Below, one piece after another: positions 14,772 to 23,400 of a DNA stretch of 36,864 nt (positions are counted from its first letter, which is position 1; the number at the start of each line of letters is the position of its first letter). Made by a program: the position numbers and the translations under genes. The stretch comes from Verrucomicrobiota bacterium (lineage in GTDB: Bacteria; Verrucomicrobiota; Verrucomicrobiia; Limisphaerales; J093): the NCBI GenBank assembly GCA_016871715.1, contig VHCO01000052.1:1-36864 (forward strand), in the 5' to 3' direction. The notes under the pieces are model-generated. The model made no database searches. It worked only from the letters and a program-made list of their open reading frames with translations, and was not told the DNA's origin.

Positions 14772-16808
14772 ATGAGCGCGAAGGGTCGCGGCTTGCCCAC
14801 CCGCGGATGCGACTCTACCGTAGGGGCCGACCGGCGAAGCCGGTCGGCTCCCTCGAAGATCGAGGCTGCGCCGCGGGCCGTGAACGAACCAGTACCAGTC
14901 CTGAAAAGACGCCGTCACCGGTGGTGGTCGCGACGCCGCTTGACCCGTACCCTGCAAGGTTGGCCGCTGCTGCAGTTGTTGGTGGTGAGTGTCTGGTTTC
15001 GGCTGGTCGCCCTGAGCCTGTGCCTGGGTGCGGTTGCGGTCGCGGTGCTCCTGCCGAGAGTCTGGCGCTCGACCCCGCCGGGCTTTGCGCCGGAGGTGCG
15101 CATCAGCCTGCTGGACCGGGTGCAGGGCTGGCGGCTGGAGCGCCAAGCCCGGCACGCCGAAGGCGCGGGCGACCACCGGGCGGCACTGTCCTGTTGGCGT
15201 TCGGCTTGGGGCAACGACCCCGGCAACGCGGATTGGCTGCGGCACACCCTGCGGGCCATGGCCCGGTGCGACGCGCCGGCCGACCTGGCCGACCTGGCGA
15301 CGGAGGCCGCCGGGTGGCTGTTGCGGCTGAGCCCGACCAACCGGACCGATGTCGAACTGGTCGCCCGGACTTGGCTGGCCTGCGGACTGGGAGAGCAGGT
15401 GCCGGGGCTGATGCGCCCCCTGCCTGGCCCCCACCCGGTTACCCTCGAACGCCTTCACCTGATGGCGTTGTGCGAGGCGGGCCGAATGACCGAGTTCGCC
15501 GCGCGCGTCGGTACCAACCAGGTATTGTCCGCTGAGCTTCAACGGGCGTTGTTGTCGGTCTTTGCCGACCAGGAAGCGCCCGATCTCGAGCCCGAGTTCC
15601 GGCTCGCCTGCGTCGCTTTCCTGGCGGTGTTCGGTCCCACCGACCTCCAGGGCAAGGCCCTGGACCATGTGCGAGCGGCGCGCCAGCAGAGGGACACGGC
15701 GCGACTGGCAAGCGATTTGCAGTGGATGATCCACACCCAACAACGGGATCTGCCGGCGTGCGAGGAACTCCTGCGCGAGTTCGAGGAGACCGGCCGCGCC
15801 ACCGTGCGCCATCACACCTCCCTCTGGCTCCTGCTGGCGGCCTCAGGCCAGAAGACCGAGGCCATCCGACGCGCGCAAGGCAACAGCCCGGTTCCCAAGT
15901 CCGGCGGCGACGCCCTACGCCTGGCCCGGGCGCAGATGGCGCTCGACCTCTGGGACCAAGCCGAGCACATGCTGACCCGCCTCGCCGACCTCGACGAGTT
16001 CCGCGGCGAGGTCCTCGAGCTCAGCGCCGAGCTCCTGATGCAGCGGCGCAAATGGGACGAGTTGCGGCAACTGGCGCTGCGCCTGCGACTGCAGCCCGAG
16101 GTCATGTTGACCTGGGGCGGGTATAGCTACTATCTGGAAGGCTTGGCCGACTGGGAGATGGGGCAGCCAGACGCCGCCCATGTGGCTTTTGAACAAATGG
16201 CGACGCTGGGTGTGCCGCACCCCGTCCTGGCTCTCAAAGTGGCCGAGCGCCTGCTCCGGCTCGGCGCCGCCGCATGGGCGGAACCGGTTCTCCTGGCCCA
16301 CCGCGACGATGGCTGGAGCGACCCCAGCTATTTGACGGCGCTGCTGCACTGTGCCCAAGCGCTGAAGAACAGCGCCTACCTCGGGCCCGTCACCGCCCGC
16401 CTGCGCGCCCTGCGCCCAGACGATCCCCAGGCCCTGCGCCACCACACCCGCACGCTGGTGATCCTCCGGCGCGACGCCGACGCGGCGGTGAGTCAATCGT
16501 TCGAGCTCCTCCGCCGGTTTCCCCAAGACCCGGAGGTGGCGCTCACTCACGTCGGGGCTCTGTTGCTCAACGCCCGGTTCGCCGAGGCCGAGGCGCTCCT
16601 CGACCGCGTGGCTCCCCACCGCCTGCCGCCCGCCGAGCTCGCCCAATACCGACTGGCCCGCTTCGAGTTGAAGTGGCGGCGGGGACACCGGCTTGAAGCC
16701 CAAGCGGCCCTGCCGCAGATCGATCCGCGTGAGCTCTACCCCGTCCAGGCCCAATGGCTCGAGGCCGCCACGCGCGCGTTCGAGTCCGGCGCGGGAGAAA
16801 CGCGTTGA
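14772..16808 (+). CDS. Membrane-anchored tetratricopeptide-type helical repeat protein
   Basis: This 678-residue protein starts with a basic, Arg/Trp-rich stretch, then one membrane helix (about 66-95), then about 580 residues of alternating Ala/Leu-rich helices with the spacing of degenerate TPR repeats (for example R-R-L repeats with P-D/N-P-x-A turns near G-N-D-P-G-N-A-D-W-L and L-R-P-D-D-P-Q-A-L). The repeats probably face the periplasm and bind a partner. The ATG at 14772 is chosen because GGAG (14762-14765) lies 6 bases before it; the frame is open from 14736, and GTG 14880 is an alternative that would leave a strong hairpin (14826-14848) outside the gene. It diverges from the CotH gene. 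No specific family was recognised. Confidence 0.72.
   Translation: MSAKGRGLPTRGCDSTVGADRRSRSAPSKIEAAPRAVNEPVPVLKRRRHRWWSRRRLTRTLQGWPLLQLLVVSVWFRLVALSLCLGAVAVAVLLPRVWRSTPPGFAPEVRISLLDRVQGWRLERQARHAEGAGDHRAALSCWRSAWGNDPGNADWLRHTLRAMARCDAPADLADLATEAAGWLLRLSPTNRTDVELVARTWLACGLGEQVPGLMRPLPGPHPVTLERLHLMALCEAGRMTEFAARVGTNQVLSAELQRALLSVFADQEAPDLEPEFRLACVAFLAVFGPTDLQGKALDHVRAARQQRDTARLASDLQWMIHTQQRDLPACEELLREFEETGRATVRHHTSLWLLLAASGQKTEAIRRAQGNSPVPKSGGDALRLARAQMALDLWDQAEHMLTRLADLDEFRGEVLELSAELLMQRRKWDELRQLALRLRLQPEVMLTWGGYSYYLEGLADWEMGQPDAAHVAFEQMATLGVPHPVLALKVAERLLRLGAAAWAEPVLLAHRDDGWSDPSYLTALLHCAQALKNSAYLGPVTARLRALRPDDPQALRHHTRTLVILRRDADAAVSQSFELLRRFPQDPEVALTHVGALLLNARFAEAEALLDRVAPHRLPPAELAQYRLARFELKWRRGHRLEAQAALPQIDPRELYPVQAQWLEAATRAFESGAGETR
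14826..14848. repeat. Perfect 10-base-arm hairpin, GAA loop
   Basis: GCCGACCGGC (14826-14835), loop GAA, GCCGGTCGGC (14839-14848). It is preceded by GTAGGG, like the inverted repeat at 36542-36588, and looks like a dispersed REP-type palindrome. With the ATG at 14772 it is translated in frame near residues 19-26 of the TPR protein. Confidence 0.55.
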
Positions 16809-16833
16809 CAACGACGGTCGGATCTGTTAGTAC
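16805..16833 (+). promoter_or_regulatory. Putative sigma-70-type promoter for PEP-CTERM gene
   Basis: A consensus -35 hexamer TTGACA (16805-16810) overlaps the stop codon of the TPR gene and is followed after 17 bases by TAGTAC (16828-16833), a weak -10 (3 of 6). It would start transcription near 16840, about 20 bases before the PEP-CTERM gene. Only the -35 is strong. Confidence 0.35.
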
Positions 16834-16859
16834 TCGCCATAGTGTTACAAGTAAGCCTG

Positions 16860-17834
16860 ATGACCATGAAGACGACGATTGCATGCAAACCGAGTCGGCG
16901 GCGTTTCCTCACAGCAGGCGTGTGCGGCGCCTTGGTGGGGTTCTTATCCCCCCTGGCCGCTGCAGGTACGAGTGAGTTGATCTGGCTGCAGTTCGACACC
17001 AGTCTCACCTCCCTGAACCTCACCGGGCCGCCGGTCGGATTGCCGCTGGTGTCCGACCCCGGGAACGCGCTTGGCGATAGCATTTCTGGCTACGGTTGGG
17101 TGAACAGCAGCGTCACGGTCACCCTGTCGTCGCAGCGGGTCCCCAGCGGACCACCCACCCTGGGCCAAGTCATCGCGTACCAGGCGCAGTTTAGCAGTGC
17201 GCGCGTGGAGCCAGGGCTGGGGCCACCGCCTCCCATCGATCCAAACGCGCTGCATGGTCAGGCGTTCTTCGTGCACAGTTTCTTCGATGTCTTCTTCGAC
17301 ATCACGGTCACGGACGTGGACTCTCGGCCGGGGCGCAACATCGCCGGCATGCCGGACGGGGCGAGTGTCTCGTTGTTCGACAACGGCCCGGCCAGCATGC
17401 AATCGTCCTACCAGGCCATGTTCAACAAGGACCTCCCCAACTTCGGTCTGGCGCCGCCTCCCGAGGTCTCGCCTTACATCGGCCATTTCAACATCGAGAT
17501 CCCCTTGGGCGGCGACATTAATGGCAACGGCGAGGACGACAAGATCAAGTTCACCTTGGCCACCCACGCAGTGGGGGATGCGAACCGGTCCTTTATCATC
17601 CTGCCAAACGGGACGGTGATCGATCAGTTTGACTCGACCGCGAACCTCGAGGGGGCAGTGGTGGATATGTCGACCGACCCACCGTTCACCATTGGCGGGC
17701 TCACCGGACCTACGACCGCCAGCAGCACTCTGCTGAACACGGTCGTGCCGGAGCCGCACGAGTACGCGTTGCTGGCGGGCCTTGGGTTGGTTGGGTTTGC
17801 CGTTTGGCGCCGCACCCGCGCCGAGACCGCGTGA
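16860..17834 (+). CDS. Tat-exported PEP-CTERM sorting-domain protein
   Basis: This 324-residue protein carries a twin-arginine-like signal, S-R-R-R-F-L-T-A-G, followed by a hydrophobic stretch ending L-A-A-A. Its C-terminus is a PEP-CTERM sorting tail: V-P-E-P, then a hydrophobic helix (YALLAGLGLVGFAVW) and a final basic R-R-T-R cluster, the substrate signal of an exosortase that removes the tail and attaches the protein at the surface. The central part is a beta-rich domain of unknown function rich in Pro, Gly and Asp, with a G-D-I-N-G-N-G-E-D-D stretch that could bind calcium. Start codons at 16860 and 16866 are both possible; GTG 16842 is less likely. No exosortase gene is in the window. 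It converges on fabI with 12 bases between stops. Confidence 0.82.
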   Translation: MTMKTTIACKPSRRRFLTAGVCGALVGFLSPLAAAGTSELIWLQFDTSLTSLNLTGPPVGLPLVSDPGNALGDSISGYGWVNSSVTVTLSSQRVPSGPPTLGQVIAYQAQFSSARVEPGLGPPPPIDPNALHGQAFFVHSFFDVFFDITVTDVDSRPGRNIAGMPDGASVSLFDNGPASMQSSYQAMFNKDLPNFGLAPPPEVSPYIGHFNIEIPLGGDINGNGEDDKIKFTLATHAVGDANRSFIILPNGTVIDQFDSTANLEGAVVDMSTDPPFTIGGLTGPTTASSTLLNTVVPEPHEYALLAGLGLVGFAVWRRTRAETA

Positions 17835-17846
17835 TGGGGCCATACA

Positions 17847-18617
17847 TCACATCCCCATAATCTGGTAGCCGCAATCGACGTACAAGACCTGGCCGGTGAT
17901 GGCGGCGGCGCCGTCGCTGGCCAGGAACAAGCCGGTTGCGCCGAGTTCCTCAGCCGTGACGTTGCGTTTGAGCGGGGCGCGGGCTTCGTAGAGCTTGAGC
18001 ATCTCGGTGAACCCGGCGATCCCGCGTGCGGCGACCGTGTTGACGGGGCCCGCGCTAATGCAGTTGACGCGGATCTGGCGCGGGCCGAGGTCGTAGGCCA
18101 GGTAACGGGTGCAAGCCTCGAGGGCCGCCTTGGCCACCCCCATGACGTTGTAATGCGGCACCACCTTCTCGGCGCCGTAGTAGCTCAACCCGAGGATGCT
18201 GCCCCCGGCGTCCATCAAGGGCGCGGCCGCCCGGGCCAGCGCCACCAGAGAGTAGGCGCTGACATCGTGCGCGATGCGAAAGGCTTCGCGACTGGTGTTG
18301 ATGAATTCGCCCTCGAGCGCCTCACGCGGGGCGAAGGCGATCGAATGCAGCAGCAGATGCAGGCGGCCGTATTTCTCCCGCAACCCGCTAAACACCGCCG
18401 CAATCTCTTCGTCACGGGTCACGTCGCAAGGCAACGTCAACGTGCCGGCGCCGAAGGTGGCGGCCAGCTCCTCGACGTTCTCACGGAGGCGTTCGCCTTG
18501 ATAGGTGAAGGCGAGCGTCGCCCCCGCTCGCGCCCAAGCCTGGGCAATCGCCCAAGCGATGGACCGCTTGTTCGCCACGCCAAAAACCACTCCGACTTTG
18601 CCAGCCAGTAAGGACAT
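17847..18617 (-). CDS. fabI: Enoyl-[acyl-carrier-protein] reductase (NADH)
   Basis: FabI carries out the last reduction of each fatty-acid elongation cycle in the cytoplasm. The 256-residue length is typical. The N-terminal G-V-A-N-K-R-S-I-A-W-A-I-A nucleotide-binding segment is the FabI form of the short-chain dehydrogenase motif, and the catalytic pair Tyr156-x6-Lys163 lies at the same numbers as in the Escherichia coli enzyme, with Tyr146 also present (S-Y-Y-G-A-E-K). The C-terminal ITGQVLYVDCGYQIMGM closes the fold. It is 105 bases downstream of the ABC membrane gene on the same strand and may have its own promoter. No change at the usual triclosan-contact residues was assessed. Confidence 0.96.
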   Translation of the reverse strand: MSLLAGKVGVVFGVANKRSIAWAIAQAWARAGATLAFTYQGERLRENVEELAATFGAGTLTLPCDVTRDEEIAAVFSGLREKYGRLHLLLHSIAFAPREALEGEFINTSREAFRIAHDVSAYSLVALARAAAPLMDAGGSILGLSYYGAEKVVPHYNVMGVAKAALEACTRYLAYDLGPRQIRVNCISAGPVNTVAARGIAGFTEMLKLYEARAPLKRNVTAEELGATGLFLASDGAAAITGQVLYVDCGYQIMGM

Positions 18618-18722
18618 GATGCTCGCTCGATCTGACGGCGATAGCGTTAGGAGGAACGGCGGGGTAAAGCAAGGGCGGATTCCGGGGCACGGTCCGGTCG
18701 GCGGTACGCCGGGGCGAATCCG

Positions 18723-19616
18723 TCAGGCGGCGGCGAGCACGGCGGGCAGATCGCGCGCCAGCCAATAGAGCAGTAGCAGGGCTAAGCCCAGGCCGAGCAG
18801 GAAGACCAGCGCCCACGCCCACCAACGACCGGGCAACTGGAGGGGAGCCACCGCCGGCCCGATCTCCTTGCGGCGAAACCCAAAGAGCCCGCCCACCAGG
18901 GCCACACCGCCCAGCATGACCAAGGCGGGGCAGGCCACCACCCCATTGATGCGCGTCCAGCGCATCTCCTCGTACTGGAAACCGACCCGCATGATCGACA
19001 GCGCCACCAGGCCCGCCCAAAACCAAGCGGTGAAAACCAGCGGCCGCGCGCGCGCCACCGCCGCGCCAGCAAAGGAGAACGCGAACACAGCGAAGGGAAA
19101 CGCCAGGACCAGACCATAGAGCAGCCCCGGTTGGGCAACTTGGCGCGGCCGGATCAAGACCGTGCACAGGTACAGCCGTGCCAAGGCCTGGGACAAATCC
19201 AAGCCCAGCGCCAACAAGTCCAGCACGCTGAACAGGAGTACCGACCCGCCCCCGATCGCCAACCGCGCCAAGTACCGCTCGGTCCTGGTTGCCGGCAACG
19301 CAAAGGAGAATTCCTCTGTTCCCTCGATGATATCCCCTCCGCCGTAAGCGGGGCCGGCCAGGAAGGCGTAGACGATGGCGAAGACCAGCCCCCATTCCGG
19401 CTGGGCAAACAGCGGCAGTGTCCAAACGGTGACCAACCAGCCCGCCAGAAAGACCAACAGCAGTTTGCTGTGCGCAAACCACTCGCACCACAACAGGCCC
19501 TGCCAAACGCGGACCCGCGTGACCGACGGACGGCTCATCCCCGCGGTCCGCACCACAAACGGTTCCACCGCGGGCACCGGCCTCCGCGGAGCGGCCCGGT
19601 CAAGGCGCAGGTTCAT
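18723..19616 (-). CDS. ABC-2 type transporter membrane protein
   Basis: This 297-residue polytopic protein has about six hydrophobic segments after a short basic N-terminus. The loop D-I-I-E-G-T-E-E-F-S-F-A-L-P followed by a short T-R-x-x-R-Y element is typical of permeases paired with YtrA/CcmA-type ABC ATPases. It is the last gene of the minus-strand block headed by the GntR regulator, and an ABC ATPase lies at 24155-25156, so the two probably form one exporter. The ATG at 19616 overlaps the pseudopilin gene by 17 bases; the ATG at 19538 is an alternative. The substrate is unknown. Confidence 0.78.
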   Translation of the reverse strand: MNLRLDRAAPRRPVPAVEPFVVRTAGMSRPSVTRVRVWQGLLWCEWFAHSKLLLVFLAGWLVTVWTLPLFAQPEWGLVFAIVYAFLAGPAYGGGDIIEGTEEFSFALPATRTERYLARLAIGGGSVLLFSVLDLLALGLDLSQALARLYLCTVLIRPRQVAQPGLLYGLVLAFPFAVFAFSFAGAAVARARPLVFTAWFWAGLVALSIMRVGFQYEEMRWTRINGVVACPALVMLGGVALVGGLFGFRRKEIGPAVAPLQLPGRWWAWALVFLLGLGLALLLLYWLARDLPAVLAAA

Positions 19617-20289
19617 CCGTGAACAATGGCCAGGCCGATTCGTCCGTCTCGGTCGACTCCGGCCCCAGAAACGTGACGTTGCCGGGTGCGGCGGCCTCGA
19701 CCCCCGCTCCAGGAGGCGCTCGCACGGCGCTCCAGTCCGGCCAAAAGACCTGGCGGCGGACCACCGCCCCGTCCCGCTGCGCGCGCAGGACGAGGCCCTC
19801 GAAGTCATGCACCCACCGCGAATCCGACCCGGCGAGGGGCAACCCATGATGCTGGCAAGCCGCCACGCCGGCCAGGCTGCCGGCTCGCATGAGCTGGTTC
19901 CAGGCCTGGTCCTCCCAACCCAGCGGCGTGACGTACGATGTGGGCAGGCTCTCCGTCCCGTTGGCCAGCGCTCCCGCGTCCGCGGCGCCCGAGACAGCCA
20001 GGGCGGATGGCCAGGTTCCCGCCAGCGTCCGGTCTTCGGGGCAGATCAAGACGCCGCGATGCGGCAGGTCGCGGGTTAGCACCAGGTGCCCGAGGGTGGG
20101 GGGGCGCCGGGTGTGGTCGTCTAGGTACATGTTGAGGGCGAGGCTGATCTGGTGCAGATTCGAGGTGCAGCGGGCCTGGTTGGCCTTCTTCTTAGCTGAA
20201 CTCAGCGCGGTGAGCAACAACGTGGCCAGAACCGCGATGATCGCAAAGACCGTCAACACCTCCACCAACGTGAACCCTCGAGCCCGCAC
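19600..20289 (-). CDS. Pseudopilin-like protein with type II prepilin signal
   Basis: The product opens V-R-A-R-G5|F6-T-L-V-E10-V-L-T, a prepilin peptidase site with the conserved Glu at +5, and continues into a hydrophobic helix and the S-A-K-K-K-A-N-Q-A-R-C-T-S-N-L-H-Q-I motif shared by many verrucomicrobial and planctomycetal pseudopilins. At 229 residues it has a globular C-terminal part with H-x-G-L-P-L-A and W-V-H-D-F-E-G-like strands. The GTG at 20289 is preferred: it gives a 5-residue leader, and a strong hairpin (20323-20355) lies just upstream. The frame is open further, with an ATG at 20439, but the extra stretch is low-complexity and would translate the hairpin. It sits between the large propeller gene and the ABC permease gene. 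Confidence 0.75.
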   Translation of the reverse strand: MRARGFTLVEVLTVFAIIAVLATLLLTALSSAKKKANQARCTSNLHQISLALNMYLDDHTRRPPTLGHLVLTRDLPHRGVLICPEDRTLAGTWPSALAVSGAADAGALANGTESLPTSYVTPLGWEDQAWNQLMRAGSLAGVAACQHHGLPLAGSDSRWVHDFEGLVLRAQRDGAVVRRQVFWPDWSAVRAPPGAGVEAAAPGNVTFLGPESTETDESAWPLFTDEPAP

Positions 20290-20322
20290 CCCCAAAAGCT
20301 CTCGCGCCGCCTCGGGGCCACC

Positions 20323-20355
20323 TGCGGCGGCGGAGGCCGAGCCTCCGCCGCCGCA
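20323..20355. terminator. Perfect 15-base-arm hairpin between two operon genes
   Basis: TGCGGCGGCGGAGGC (20323-20337), loop CGA, GCCTCCGCCGCCGCA (20341-20355). It lies in the 202-base gap between the propeller stop (20492) and the pseudopilin start (20289). There is no T tract, so an mRNA-stabilising or attenuating hairpin, or a REP-type repeat, is as likely as a terminator. Confidence 0.45.
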
Positions 20356-20491
20356 ACCATAACCCGACCCGCGAACCCAGACCGGCTGGGTGAACTTGCC
20401 GACTGCTGCGCGTGCCCCCGCTGTGCGCCAGCATGTCATATTCGAATCGTCCGTGATGGCTGTGCCGGTGCGGCCGGGCTTGGCGGCCGGG

Positions 20492-23400
20492 CTACCGCGT
20501 GGGCACGGCCAACACGCCGTAATCGTTGAGCGGCAACCACAGCCCCACCGCGGCGGCGCCATCGCCGTTTTGCAGATTGGGCCACAAGCAACCCTGCGGC
20601 GCGCCACTGCCCAACGCGCTGGGTGCGTCCGGCGTGCCGGCGGCGTAGGCCTCGACCGTTCGGTCATACTGCAGCACGAGCAGGTCGCCCACCACCGCCG
20701 CGTTCTGGGCGGGTTGACGCAGCGTCCGTCGGTGCACGAGGCGGAAGGCCTTATTGCCCGGATCGAGATCCAGGGCGTAGGCTTCGAGCAGGCCGGCCGT
20801 GGTCCCACCCTCGGCTGCCTCCGGCCGAGCCAAGTAAATGGTCGGCCCGTAGAGCAACGCGTGGTTCGGGTATTGGTTGGGGAGCTTCAACGCGGCCACC
20901 AGCGCCGCCTCGACCCCGTCGTAGGCGCTCGCCTCTAAATACTGCGCACCGTCGGTCTTACCCGTTGGATCGTAGTGGTAGCCCACCGTGTAGAGCAGCG
21001 CGCCGGCGTGGGACAACCCGCGGAGTTCGCCCGGAATCTGGACCGGCACCCGCAACGTCGGCTGCGCCGGGTCCGCATAGTCCACCACGCGCAAGTAATG
21101 TCGCGTCACCCAAATCCCGATCGGCGGCTCGATGAGCTCGACCGTGCCATCGGGGTGGGTCACGGTGGTCGTGGCCGGTTTGGTCTGGCCAGGCAGCGTG
21201 ACGCCCTCGAGGAATTCGGAGGCTTGGTGGCTTAGATAGACTTGACCACTAGCGGTGTAGGCTTTGCTGAACGCCCACCACTGGTTCGCGTCCGCCAGGC
21301 GCGTGTCGGAGACCAAGGCCGGCGCCTCGGCGCCGCTGGCGTCGAAGGCGATCAAGCGGCCCCCTTGGTTCCCACCCCACCATGGCCACCACAATCCATC
21401 GGCCACCCGGCCCGGTGCGACGGCCACATCGAGCATCCCCCAGCGCCACCAATAACCGCCACTCGTGGTCCCGGACCAGACCAGGAGCCCCGCGCGCGGC
21501 CACAACGCCTCGAATTGGGGACCCCAACCGAGTGGGTCCGTAATGACCTCAGTCTCGAGCGGCGCACCCAACTCCTCAGGCAACCCGCCGAGCTCGAAGG
21601 TGAGCAGAAAGAGGTTCGGCGTAGGCGGCGGGGTGGGGGGTTGCTCCTCGCCCTCTTTGACCGGGACCGGCAGCCAGTCGGACTCGGCTTTCCCCTGCAG
21701 GACATAGAGCCGCCCGTCGCGCACAGCCGCGCCGATCACGGGCAACGCCCGCGCGAGCGCCACGCGCGCCACCGGCGCCGCATCCGCGGCAGCCGCCGGC
21801 CGAACCACGCGGATGACCGGTTGATCGTCGCCGCGCCAACTCGCCGCATCGCTGATCTCGATCAAGTAATCGCCGGCCAAAAGCACCCGGTCCACCGGCC
21901 AGGAAAGCTCGATCGCAGCCGTCACGGACGGCGCGTCACGGTCCGTGGCATCGACACTAAGCAGTTCGCGCCCGGAGATGGAGAGGATCAGCTCCTGATC
22001 GCCGGCGGGATAGACGGTGGCGCGGCGCGGCTGCATTTTGTGGTCGATGACACCGCGAGGGTCGAGGGTGTCGGGGCCGAGGTCGATGAGCTGCACGCGA
22101 GAGGCGTATCCGGCCGTGCCCCAGCTCTGGTACGGGACGAGGATCAGCCCGGCCGCTTCGAGCACGGTTAGCGCCTTCTCATCCGAGTTGGCCTCGCTCC
22201 AGGAATGGTTCTCGCCCAAAGGCACCTTATCGAGCAGGGCCGGCTTGGCCGGGTCGGCCACATCGAACAGCGAGACCGCCACGCGCCATCCGTCCACGTT
22301 GTCGATCCCCACCGTTACCAGGCGGTCCCCCATCGGATGGATGTACGTGGACCAACCGGGGATCTCCAGTTCGCCGCTGATTTTGGGAGACCTTGGATCG
22401 CTGAGGTCGACCACCCACAGCGGATCGATGCGCAGGAACGTGACGATGTACACCCGGTCGCCATCGAAGCGCGTGGCAAACAAACTCTCGCCATGCCCCA
22501 CCTCGAGCCGGCCCAGCCGAGCGGGAAGTCTGGGGTCCACGAGTGAAAAGGTCTCCAGCACGCTCACCCGCTGGTTGTTCCAGGACCAATACTCGGAAAT
22601 GACGGTGAACACGTCCATCTCCTCGCCGCCCACCGGCATCCGCGCCATGTTCATCTTGAACTTGTCCGCTACCCGGCCCGCCGGCGCCAGCGAACCCAAG
22701 GCCGTCATGGCCCCGTCCGGCGCGGAGATGTCGACGATCCGAATGCCGGTGCGCCAATACTGGTTCGGGTTCTGCGTGCCCACGAACAAGTAGCGGTCGG
22801 TGGCGTAGATCACGTTGCCATAGCCGCTGTACCAGAGGGTGTCTTTGGCCTCCGGCTCAGCCGGCTGGCTGAGGTTGAAGGAGCTGATTAGTGAACCGTA
22901 TTCCCATTGCGTCCTGGTCTCGCCGCGGGGATCGCCGGGCAGCAGCGGCACGGTGATGCGCTGGTAGACCTGCGACGCGACATAAAGCGCGTCGCCCACC
23001 ATCCGGCTTTCCTGGATGTAGCCGGGGATGGGGAAGGCCTTGACGAGGCTCGGTTGATTGCCCCGCACATCCACGATGAGCGCCTGGCTGCCCTCGGTGC
23101 CGTACCAGCCGCAACCGTCGCGGGCCAACAGGACGGCGTACGCATCGTCGAGCACGTACATTTGTTCGCCGGCCGCCGGGATCTCGAGCGTGCCCAGGAC
23201 GACGGGCGCAGTCGGATCCGCCAGATCGATCACCTGCAGCCCGCGATACTGATTGAAGAAATAGAGCCGCTCGCCGCTGATCTTCCAAATGTCCGATTCC
23301 ACCACCTCCCGGTTGCTCTCCCCCCCCGCCCCCGCGCGATCGTTCACCGCCGCTTCCGGCGCCCCCCAAAGTATCGCATCACCCACCGGCTGCTGCGTCG

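Noticed and set aside
20290-20808. Upstream extension of the pseudopilin frame
   Set aside because: It overlaps the 3' end of the propeller gene and translates a strong hairpin; the prepilin leader fits a start at 20289.
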